64,000 nt of DNA from contig JASDFA010000018.1 of NCBI GenBank assembly GCA_035772735.1, positions 63,952,001 to 64,016,000 on the forward strand. Direction: 5' to 3'. Positions 54,114 through 64,000 of this stretch are shown one piece after another. This DNA comes from Datura wrightii. Taxonomy: Eukaryota > Streptophyta > Magnoliopsida > Solanales > Solanaceae. The translations under genes were made by a program, and so were the position numbers. How positions within the stretch are numbered: position 1 is the stretch's first letter; every line of letters begins with the position of its first letter. The notes under the pieces were generated by a model, which did not search any database, was not told where the DNA came from, and saw nothing but the letters and a program-made list of their open reading frames with translations.

Positions 54114-56448
54114 TTTAAAACCTCAAAAGTTCCTTAGACGAAACCCATACCTGAAATGAAAAACAAGAAAAGAAACCAGAAAATGTTGCCTCAGAATGAC
54201 TCAACCAATGAGTCGTTGTCAGTAACAATGACCTATTGTCTATGTCATTGTTAGCCCTGTAGTTTTCACTCCTCAATCTAACTAGATATAAAAAGACTCA
54301 TTTTATCAAGTAATGCGTAGTCATTTAGCCCGTTATTGTAATTTCTAGAAACCTATCAAAAGCTTCTCCCAAAAAATGAGCCAAATGATGAGTCATTGTT
54401 TTATATAACAACTTATCCTATGATTCCATTGAAGGAATCAGAAATATGCTAAACTGTCCCCAGTGACAATGGATGTAGACAACGACCTGTTGTTTCAGAT
54501 AATGGGTCATCCCATTCGTCCGTTGGAGGAGATCCAGAACTCGTTGAAAACCCTTCCAGTGACAATGGGTGGAACAAATGTCTCGTAGTTCCATTTAATG
54601 AGTCGTTGTTTCCGTCTTTTGGTCAAGTATAGAAATTAAAATTTTAAATCTCAGGACCAATGATTGGTCCCAATGAGTCATGTTCACCACCAACGACTCG
54701 CTGTGTGGCCCATTGTGTCGGTATGGGCAGTTTTCCAAACCTTTCTCTAGGAGCATTTTTGTAACTTCCCACTATTTTAGTTTCTAAACTACATCATTTT
54801 GGGGTATATTATCAGGGGATTAAGTGGGTTAGTCAATCTTTTCTCCCTTATTTTTTTACTTAGCTCAAGACCAAAACGCAGAAAACTCAAACAGACTTCT
54901 CAGGGCAAGAGTTAGGGTTATACTTCTTCTCTAGATTCCAAGAGCTTCCTCAAAGAAATTCTTCTATAGGTATGTGGGACTTCAACAACGGTTCCTTTTC
55001 CCCCTTGTTTCCCAAATTATTTTTAAAACAACTTTATGAATTCCAACTGATAGAAGATTAGAAGCTAGGGTTTTCCAATTAGCTTAAGAATTCCTTAATC
55101 ATAATAATTCTTTATGTTTACATGACTATTACTTGCTGAAATTCCTATTTTTCTTTCATTTATATAGTATGCTTCCTAACCCTAATCTTTAGCGTGATTT
55201 TTGAATGAAGCTTGCATGGTTTAGAACCCAGATAGAAATATTGTATTCTAATGATATTTTCATTTTAATTATAAATGATAGCACGGATGCTTTGATGGAA
55301 AGTCCGATGCCTTTAGTATGTTCAATCTCAGTAATATTGTCAATACTCAGTACATTCAGTAGTATCAGTTTATCAGCATATTCATCATTCTTTAGATTGT
55401 CACAACACTTTCAGATAAAACAATTCTGACAAGTCTTAGAACATAATTTCTTTTAGGTCTTTAGACTCCCAGAACACTTTCAGAGAAGTAGATCTGACAT
55501 AGTCTTAGGATATCAATTTTTAGCTATCAGCACAGTAAGATATAATTAGGTTTTCAGTGTGAGTAGTACTTAGCACTGAGCGGGTCAGGGTTCAGTGCAC
55601 CCAGGTTTCTAGAATTACATGGCACCATAGGTTATAAGCTTGAATGAACCCCTAAATAGTGATCACATAGCTCAACCATTATACCCTGACAAGGTACAGG
55701 GGGCTCTATTCGATGGAGTGTATACATCGAACTCCATGTTTAGCTCACATGGTTATATGTCAATTGTAGGCTCTCTCACAGTTCAACACAGTCAAAGATC
55801 CCAGTCCAGTCCATACTGACAGATTTCAGGCTATAGTCACGAATTTAATTCAGTGTATCAGTTCTTATAGTATTCCCTTATATGTTAGACTATTTGTTGT
55901 ATTTCTAAGTTCAGATAGAGTCGTTGCATGTTATTTTAGTTCAGTCTACTAGTCTTCACTATATGTGTGTTTTGTTACATCTGACATACTCAGTACATTC
56001 AAAGTACTGATCACATATTTTTATGTGCTGTATCGTTGATGATATAGGCTCAGGTACCCAGCCTCAACACTAAAACTAGTTTCTCTTGGCGATTCTCCAA
56101 CAACTTTCAGTGATGAGTCCTCATCTACCAAGGGCCGAAGTTTCCATTTTTAGATTTTTATTTTTAGTTTAGTTTCAAACATCAGAGTTAGCTAGGGTTT
56201 GACCCAAAAACTCATCAGTTCTTTTAAAAGGGTTTCAGAAAATATATGTTAGATTCAGCTTGAGTTTCAATGTTTGCAGAGATCTTTATTATTATTCAGT
56301 ATTTGGTTATTTCTTTAGTTAGCTTCCGGATAATATTATTTTATAGCAGATTAGTATTAATAGAATTATTCATTACCATGGTTTGCTTGCGGTTACTTGT
56401 GATCCTAAATATCGTGTTATGTCTAGGGTGTAAATTCGGGTCATGACA
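54114..56448 (+). repeat. Solo LTR K of a chromovirus, inside copia H gag
   Basis: 2335 bp starting TTTAAAACCTCAAAAG (mutated TGT) and ending GGGTCATGACA, with a 5-bp duplication. It has the ACGACTCGT-type words (54190-54720), an AGGTATGTGGG motif, and the same layout as LTRs A and E. No internal sequence and no partner LTR is present, so LTR-LTR recombination probably removed the rest. Confidence 0.87.
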
Positions 56449-59236
56449 ATGTTAAGTGAAGTACGTGCAACCAATTTGGGCATGAAGCAAGCATCTGCAA
56501 CAATTAAATCTTAGCAGCATGATGCAGATGCTCAGTATGTTAATGAACAAGAAGAGGATCAACTCTTTGTTGCATCATGTCTTGCAAACAATGGTTCAAC
56601 AGAGTCTTGGCTGATCGATAGTAGATGCACAAATCATATAACTTATGATATAAAGATCTTTAAGTTTGAAGCCTACTGGAGTTTCAAAAGTTAGAATAGG
56701 CCATGCTGGTCATACTCAAGCAAAAGGACAGAGAACCATTGCATTTGAAACACAATCATGTACTAAAACAATTTCTGATGTTCTTTAGGTACCCGACTTA
56801 GATAAAAACTTATTAAGTGTTGGTCAATTATTAGAAAAAGGTTTCAAATCATATTTCAAAGATAAATATTATTTGATCAAGGAAGCCTCATGAAAATACT
56901 TGTTTAATGTCAAAATGAGAGGTAGAAGTTTCTCATTAAATCAGTTAGAGGAAGAATAGATGGTGTATTCAACAAAAGAAAATTTTTGTTGAGTTATGGC
57001 ATAAGAGACTCCGACATTATCATTATCAAGGCCTTCTCAAAATGCAAAAAATTGGAGATGGTGGAGAACCTTCCTATCCTGGTAGTGAGTTCTACAAATT
57101 TTTGCACTTGTCAATTTGGAAACAAAGTACACTTTCATTTCCAAAGCCAACTTGGAGCAACAAGAAAGTTGCAACTGGTTCACATGGATATTAGAGGACC
57201 CCAGAGGATTCTTCACTTAAAGGTAGTCTTTACTATGTTATTTTTATTGATGATCTGACCCGAATGTGATGGATTTATTTTTTGAAGTTCAAATAAGAGG
57301 TCAAGAGAATTTTCTAGAAGTTCAAAGCGAAAGCCGAAAATGAAAGGTGCTGCAAAATTCAGATTTTATAATTTGATAATGGCAAGGAGTATACTGCTCA
57401 TCAGTTAAATCTGTTTTGTGAGGAAGCATGGATGGAACATCAACTCACCACTGTATATACTCCAATACAAACTAGAGTTAGTGAAAGAAGAAATAGATTT
57501 ATTATGAAGATGGAAAGATGTATGTTGCATGAAAAATTTCCAAAGATGTTTCGGGAAGAGCAACAATAAAGTTGTGTTCCTTAAAAATAGACTTCCCTCA
57601 AAGGCTGTGAAAGATCAAACTCCTTTTGAATCATGGTATGGGTACAAATCTTCACTACATTTTCTTAAAGTGTTTGGTTGTCTTTGTTTTACCTATGATC
57701 CTCAGGTTAAATGAGATAAACTAGACTAGAAGGCTTCCTCAGGTATCTTTTTTTGGTACAGTACTATTTTAAAGGCGTACAGAATCATTCAACTAGAAGA
57801 GGAGAAGATACATATCATTAGAGATGTCCACTTCATGGAAAATGTAGAATGGAATTGGGAAGACTCAAAGTATTTCGTTTGGAAAAAAAGCTTATGGTTA
57901 AACAAAAAGGAGGATGATCCACTAGATAAGGAAACTCGAAAGCTCTCTGACATATATCAGAGATGCAATGTTGCAATATGTGAACCTGCTAACTCTGAAG
58001 AGGCTTTCAAAGAACCCAAGTAGAAAAATGCTATGGAGGAGGAGGTGATGATGATTGAAAAAATAATACGTGGCAGCTTGTTGATAAACCTTAAGGAAGG
58101 TAATTTGGGTAAGATGGGTATTTCAAACCTAGATAAATACTGATTGTTTAATCAACAAGCATAATTTAAGTCTTGTATAAAGGGTGATGCTCAAATTTTT
58201 GTATTGATTATTCCAACACTTTTTCTCCTGGTTCTAGGCTCGACACAATCATATGGCTTCTTACTATTTCTACACAATGTGGATGGAAAATGCATTAGAT
58301 GGATGTCAAATCTGCATTTCTTGACAGAATTCTTGAAAAAGAAATTTATGTCGACCAACTTGATGGTTTTGTTGCAAAAGGGAAAGAAAAGAAAGTCTTC
58401 CGGCTACATAAAGCTCTTTATGGCCTACACAGGCACCAAGAGCTTGGTATAATCGAATGTTGATTACTCTACGTTATGAAAAAAGTGTTGATTACCTTCT
58501 TGTTTATCTTTATGTGCATTTTTGTTGTTTCTTTTTATGTGGATGACCTTTTGATTATATGGAGCAATGCAAAGCTTATTGATGAGTTCAAGCAAGATAT
58601 GATGTAAGCGTTTGAAATGAGTGATCTTGGTCTGATGACATATTTACTTGGAATGGAGATTACACAAGGAAAAGATGAGTTTTTACATTTGCCAAAACAA
58701 ATATGCAAAGGAAATTCTCAAGAAATTCAAATTGAAAAATTGCAAAGAGATGAATACTCCCATGAACCAAAAGGAGAAACATAGCAACGATGATCAATAC
58801 GAAAAAGTGGAGGAGACATACTTCAAAAGTTTCATTGGGTGTTTGATGTATCTTATAGCAACACGACCCAACATATTGTATGTTTTAAGTTTTCTATCAA
58901 GGTTCATGCATTGTCCGAGTAAATACATTTGAAGGAAGCCAAAGAAATTGTGTGGTAGTTCAAAGGAACAATCACATATGGAGTCAAGTTTGAGAAGAGT
59001 CAACCTGTGAAGCTTTTTGGGTATTCTGACAGTGATTGGGGCAATTATGTGGATGATTTCAAGAGTACTTCAGAGAACTGTTTTATTCTTTGTTCTGAAA
59101 TTTTCTCATGGAGTTGTAAGAAATAGGATATTGTGGCTCAATATATTACCGAAGCTAAGTTTGTGGGAACCGCAGCAGCAATAAATCAAGCATTATGGCT
59201 AAAGAAAATTCTGGTTGACCTGCATATGGTATCGAT
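56449..59236 (+). pseudogene. Copia H zinc knuckle to RNase H (degenerate)
   Basis: The knuckle resumes as CNQFGHEASIC at about 56470. Protease at 56608-56640 reads WLIDSRCTNH, with Arg where the family has the active-site Gly. Then VPDLDKNLLSVGQLLEKGFK. Integrase 57000-57720 (FDNGKEYTAHQLNLFCEEA; TPFESWYGYKSSLHFLKVFG). RT about 57960-58930 (KSAFLDRILEKEIYVDQLDG; LHKALYGL; catalytic YVDDLLI at 58536-58556 intact). RNase H from about 59010 (GYSDSDWGNYVDDFKSTSE; YITEAKFVGTAAAINQALWL), which runs straight into LTR end sequence at about 59239. Stops throughout. Confidence 0.87.
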
Positions 59237-59238
59237 AG

Positions 59239-59308
59239 GTAAAATTATACTTCCACTGCTATATTTCTCTATTTTTCTGATATCATTTCATGCTGAAAAT
59301 AACTAACA
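59239..59308 (+). repeat. 3' LTR stub of copia H (last 70 bases)
   Basis: Matches 53106-53175. The RNase H end, polypurine tract and most of the LTR are deleted. Confidence 0.8.
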
Positions 59309-60180
59309 CTCCCAAACACACAATCAGATAAACTTTTTCGCGTATTTTTTTCTAATATGACATTAATATTTCCTTGAGCTGAAGTTTAGATGATACATTT
59401 CTTTGAAATAGATGATGTACTTTAAATACATATTTTAAATGTAATAATCAGATATATATTTGACAGCAAGCGAAGCATCTATGACTTACACTATTTTTTA
59501 TTAATTGCTTCTGATATTTTTCTTAATCAAGGCTCCAGAATATTGCTTTGTGCTCTATTTCAAGTGGATCAGAGTCATCAACTCATTTATTTATCTTCTA
59601 TGATTATTTGATCTATTTTTGGTCTACTTGACTACTTTTTCTTCATTATGTTATCTATTAGACATCGATCCATATATTGGAAATAATACTATAATTTTAA
59701 CATAAAAATGACTGAGCAGACCTACTATTCCAATTTGTATAATGTATGCAATTTATAAATAAATAAATTGTATACATTATACAAATTCTGATTAAATATC
59801 TTTCTTTAGTGTATTACTAGAAAAGAGAAAAATTGTATATTGTTATAGAATTAGACAACGTACACAAAACATGCTCATTGAGTATTTCATAAAATGTTCA
59901 ACTAATGATGTAGCACAAATAAATCTTTCCTAAGAATTCCTAGAGCATTATGTCTGGAACCCTCAGAGAATACATGGACAAAAAGGAAAAAAAACTCTAA
60001 TTAGTCTAATTGTTACTAATAAGAAATTTAATATTCACACTAAACTTTCTTTTCTTTAATATATTTTGAATGTTTCATCTACTTTAACAATGAAGCAAAT
60101 CCTAGAGAAGGTGAAAGTATTATTTGAAATTATAATTGAATTATTTAAAAGGACCATTTTAATTTAAATAGAATTACTCA
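59309..60180. other. AT-rich sequence between copia H and the Helitron helicase part
   Basis: No ORF. It contains a short inverted repeat near 59738-59788 (GTATAATG and CATTATAC arms around AT-rich DNA). Probably Helitron intron or linker; an ACAG site precedes the coding match at 60181. Confidence 0.45.
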
Positions 60181-61556
60181 CAGCTAATGGAAGAACCTGC
60201 AAGACGTTCATGGAAGCTGCAAAAGAAAGAGAGTTATTAGAATAAGATAGTAGCATTTTTGAATGCCTAGGCGAGGCAATTCTTTTTAAAATATCATTAG
60301 CTCTCTTAAACTTATTTGCAACTATATTAGTGCATTATAATCCAACCTCAACCAGAAAATTGTGGGATACATATTACAAAGACATGTCAGATTACTTTAG
60401 AGGATACATATTGGATACTCAATTGCAATGCATGCTGAGGAGTAATAATTATTTTCTTGATAGCATGGGCAAGAGTGCTAAAATTATGATTTATCTAAAC
60501 TTGATGAAGACCGAGATGATAATGTTATATCAAAATGCATAGAACTTATTGAAAATGACCATAAAAGTACCCCGAGGAAGATCTCAATGCAGAATCAAAA
60601 CTAAATCTCATAAAGATCAAGCTTTAAAGATTATACTGCAAAGAGTTGACTTAGGTAGAGCGGGAGTATTCTTTGTACATGTCCCTAGAGAATAACAAGA
60701 ACATTATCTATATCATGCAGTATTTGCAAATTTCACATCAAGAGGCATGATGTCATTAGCAAAAATGACCAGTGGTGTAGCAACAACAATTTTACCAAGG
60801 GGTCATACGACTCACTCTAGATTTGACATATCTCTTCAAATAAATGAAATAAAAATCACAAATATGTCCAAGTAGAGTGGTGATACCAAATTGATAAGAA
60901 AAGCAAAGTCGATTATATGGGATAAAGCGCCTATGGAAAACCGACAAATGATCGAAATAGTTAACAGGAGCTTTAGAGATATAATGGATGTCGATTGGAT
61001 AAGTAATTATTTTTGGAGGTAATTCCTGTCAAGTACAACCAGTAGCAGTTAAAAAATCAACAACATCAAAGACTATAAATGTTAGCTTGGTAAAATCATA
61101 TTTATGGCTTCAAATGAAAAAGATTAAGTTAAATAGAAATGTGAGAGCAAGAACAAATCCAACATTCAGTATTAGCTTGCTTCATATTAGAAATAGTGAA
61201 GAGAGTACAATTAAAGATGATTTGATTCTACTTCCAAACCAAATGATTGTCAAGTTTAATTCTGATAGTAGTGGTGAAAAACTCTTAATAAAGAAAATAT
61301 TTCCATCATTAAATGAAAATGGAAATTACGCAAAGTACATGACAGAAAGAGCTATCTTTGCTAGTGGAAATGAATATTTTGATAACCTAATGAGATTTTG
61401 ATTTACAAGTTTCTTGGTGAAAGCATAATCTTTCTCAATTTCGACACAACAAAAGATGCCAACAATGATTATTAGGAAAAATACTTAAATTTTTTAATAG
61501 AAAATGGCCTTCCACCACAAAGGTTCATTATCAAGTATTATATTATGCTTTTTGTT
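60181..61556 (+). pseudogene. Helitron helicase (Pif1-like) fragment (degenerate)
   Basis: In order: ANGRTCKTFMEAAKERELLE, NPTSTRKLWDTYYKDMSDYF, then the helicase. The Walker A site near 60685-60700 is destroyed (PRE-stop-QEH instead of a GTGKT core). Next are YLYHAVFANFTSRGMMSLAK and HTTHSRFDISLQI. Walker B reads IIWDKAPM with Lys in place of the catalytic Glu (about 60920). QMIEIVNRSFRDIMDVDW follows. 61087-61401 is 104 clean codons (MVKSYLWLQMKKIKLNRNVR; DDLILLPNQMIVKF; YMTERAIFASGNE). ENGLPPQRFIIKY ends the match at 61556. Known role: unwinding in Helitron transposition; dead here. Confidence 0.88.
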
Positions 61557-62084
61557 TGAAGATATCAGTATTGAGGTTTGTTTCGTGTTCATTTTATTTA
61601 ATAAGAAACAACAAAATATTGGACTGAGTACTTTTTTATAAGGTATGAGGTAGACGGTCCACTTCTCACTTATGTTTTACCATAGAAATAATGAAAGAGC
61701 CAGACACCATCCACACAAGTGAAATCACAATTTTAGGAAAAATATAACAAACTACATAAGGGCAATTGAATTATCTCGACAATGCATATACAATAAAAAA
61801 TTCAAGTAAAGAAGGTATTCTCATATGAAATAAGAGTAACAAGGTTGAAGCACTTGAAATCTTCAACTTTTAGAAGGTAAGTTCATAACTAAAGAAGATA
61901 CGATGTTCTTGCATGTTAAGTATATCAACAGATTGTTGGAAAATATTATTTTCTATCTCAAAAGGAATATTATGTCTACAAAGATAATTATAAGACAATT
62001 GATTGTAATTCTTTAAGAACCATTAATTGGTCATTATTTCCAATTCAACACTTTGAATTTGTATTTTATTGTAACTATCACTTT
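61557..62084. other. Unassigned AT-rich DNA after the Helitron
   Basis: No ORF or repeat recognised. It could contain the Helitron 3' end, but I did not find a convincing terminal hairpin plus CTRR. Confidence 0.4.
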
Positions 62085-64000
62085 ATAATAAATCATCTGA
62101 TCGTTATAGAGCCTCGATGACATTGGCATAAAGATTTAAAATTTTGCGAGTCTAGCTTATTTTCTTAGAATAAGAGATTATTTTATTTATTCACTTGATG
62201 GGATGAATTAAAAATTTGATGGGACTGGGCGGTAGGATCGTCACGGAGAATAATCCTTCACCATAGCGGAATCGCTACAGCGAAAATGTACCACTGTAGC
62301 GGACGACACGAGGAAGAAAGTTAGTTTAACTTAGAATTTTGAGGTTTCTCACCCTATTATTCTAAGGCATGAACTTTGTGAGCAGAAGGGTGATTTTCTA
62401 AGAGCTAAGTAGTTTCTCCTTCTCAAGGTATGAGTTCTAGCTCTTTCTTTCGCTCTTTCATTTCCCTAACACCCTAGAATCAAAGAATAGTCTCTAATGG
62501 TGAATTCCTAGCTAAGAACTCTAAGTTTGTCAAAACTAGGGATAGGGTTATGGAAATGATTGGGTGTTGATTCTTAGGCCTAAAAGTGGTAGACTAACAT
62601 TTTCTAGGGTTAATACGACTGTAGAACATCATTTTTGTGATAGTTTGAGACCTAGAATTCAGTGAATATGGAACCCTTAACCTTAAGAACTTCTTCAAGA
62701 GGGTTATAAGAGTAAAAAATCTATGAAGTAGGTTGGAATGATAATTGTAGATTTGGGTTATGATAATTTAGCCTGTGATTATCGAATTAGACCATAAACA
62801 GCGGGTAGAATGTAGTGGGTTTAGTTCCGAAACCCTTGAATCCAAGAAGTAGACTATTGATTTGTTTCTTAATGTCTTATTTCTAGACTTTGAGTGTTCA
62901 GAACAATTGAGAAAAGGCACAACTCCTGTGGAGTAGTTGCATATTCCAGTTCTGCAATCGAAGTAGCTTATGGCTTACCTTTGTGTTAGAATATAATTAG
63001 TGAATTGTATACGTGTGTACTATTGATGTACAATTGATGAGGGTAGACGGATCATAAAATATGATGACGTGATGAATGATTTGTAGATATGTAACTATAA
63101 AATTGGAGGATTAGTCCTGTGTATGAGAACATGTGGAAAAGTGAAACCTATTAGGTAATTGATATTGGGGATGCACTCTTGATGTGATGTTCTTTATGAA
63201 ATAGCCTCGGTAGGATGTTCTAGACAAAATACCCTCGAGGTGATGTTCTTGATATCTTGTTTTGACGACATGTGATTGTATATTTTAGTGATGTAATCTT
63301 GATGGTATATTCTTGGGTGACTGATTGTAATAGTATGAATAAAGAAAAGAACTGAGGTGATTAGACCAAGCTTTAGTCATATGAGCTTGATATTGCAATT
63401 TAATTGTTATGAAGAAAAACATAAGGCTAGAAGTATAAATTAAGTAGCTTATCATTAATTTGAGTTAAGGAAAGAATAGGTATTTGTGAGAAACCGTAGT
63501 AGTAGGGTTGAGTAATTAAATCTGGGTTGAGGTTAATTAATTATTGTGCGTTACTGAATTTTCTTTATGAATGAATATGTTAAAGGGATGGTGATGAGAC
63601 TGAATAAGTTATCTTGAAATAGGGACTGATATGAACAATATGATGATCAATATTGAAAGAACCTGATTATGTGATAGATCCTTATGTGAGATAGCAGGAA
63701 AAGTTGAATTGATTATTTGTGAAGGTTATCTAGTGTGTTTTATTATTGTGATAGATGAAACGAGACATGACTAATTTATAAATAACTAAAAAGATGGCAG
63801 ATTACAATTATGAGGAGTCAACTTTAATTGAGGATTTATACGGGTTATGAATTGCTAAATATGATTATTTGGTTTTCGGATGCTAATTGTGACAGAAGTA
63901 ATGATGATTTAGTTATGTTTCATGAATGAACTCTGAGATGAATAAATGTTATTTGTTGTGAAATTTAATTGCAATTATAATAATCAATGTGTAACTGTGA
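62085..64000 (+). repeat. LTR-like sequence I, leaving the window
   Basis: CATAGCGG, CGCTACAGCG and CTGTAGCGG words at 62262-62310 and the following leader (a TCTCAAGGTATGAG motif at 62434) match the layout of LTR F on the opposite strand. The start near 62085 (CTGATCGTTATAGAGC) resembles the start of this LTR class in a mutated form. No ORF longer than 60 codons. Internal region not reached. Confidence 0.5.

Larger units (their letters stand above)
52931..59308 (+). mobile_element. Copia element H, split by solo LTR K
   Basis: Plus-strand Ty1/copia: a probable 5' LTR ending at 53175 (..ATAACTAACA), a primer-like TTAGTATCATA at 53177, gag, protease, integrase, RT and RNase H, and only the last 70 bases of the 3' LTR (59239-59308). 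The left limit is uncertain; I use the TG at 52931 where Helitron coding stops. No target duplication could be confirmed. Confidence 0.8.
47606..61560 (+). mobile_element. Helitron remnant, split by copia G and copia H
   Basis: Three plus-strand blocks in the order of a RepHel protein: 47606-47766 and 52003-52930 (Rep N-terminal part with HUH and two-tyrosine motifs) and 60181-61556 (Pif1-type helicase). Reading continues across copia G (QRVIL.. then RGPRDMHRRYMD) and resumes after copia H. The ends (5' TC, 3' hairpin and CTRR) were not located, so outer limits are approximate. Confidence 0.85.

Noticed and set aside
59738..59788. Inverted repeat as a MITE
   Set aside because: Arms are short and AT-rich, with no clear target duplication and no second copy seen.
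61557..62084. Helitron 3' terminus
   Set aside because: No convincing GC hairpin followed by CTRR could be picked out by eye.

Overview
This window reads as repeat-dense, gene-free plant nuclear DNA. I found no host gene, tRNA, rRNA or CRISPR array. Almost every base belongs to LTR retrotransposons or a Helitron nested in one another, as in pericentromeric heterochromatin. A dicot is clear from the element families. Solanaceae is my best guess, from the style of the LTRs and from gag proteins starting MAPRR/MPPRR; that is inference.

Layout. (1) 1-19356, minus strand: Ty3/gypsy chromovirus B (Tekay/Del type). Its 3' LTR runs off the left edge and its 5' LTR is 16790-19356. Its reverse transcriptase is split by a related chromovirus C (4837-14451, minus), flanked by a decayed 5-bp duplication. 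(2) 19372-22689 and 32655-35100, plus: chromovirus A. B sits at A's gag/protease junction. Element D sits in A's chromodomain. (3) 22690-32649, plus: element D, an Athila-like LTR element. It has 1463/1464-bp LTRs, a GGAGC target duplication and a tRNA-Asp primer site. It keeps a gag-protease ORF (broken by stops) and an intact 406-residue ORF of the 'putative plant transposon protein' type, but has no reverse transcriptase, RNase H or integrase. It is the youngest and most interesting element here. (4) 35103-35998: a decayed second homologue of that ORF. (5) 36747-46551, minus: primer site and LTR of element F, split by chromovirus E (38698-46243, plus, TSD TTAGG). E keeps gag only, and its LTRs carry a 39-40 bp minisatellite. 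(6) 47606-61560, plus: a dead Helitron (Rep HUH/two-tyrosine and Pif1-type helicase parts). It is split by copia element G (47767-51983) and copia element H (about 52931-59308). H is itself split by a chromovirus solo LTR K (54114-56448). (7) 62085-64000: an LTR-like sequence leaving the right edge.

No genes work together in the cellular sense. The useful reading is historical: insertions can be ordered by nesting. C is younger than B, which is younger than A. D is younger than A. E is younger than F. G and H are younger than the Helitron, and K is younger than H. Only the third ORF of D looks translatable at full length; every other coding unit carries stops, frameshifts or deletions.
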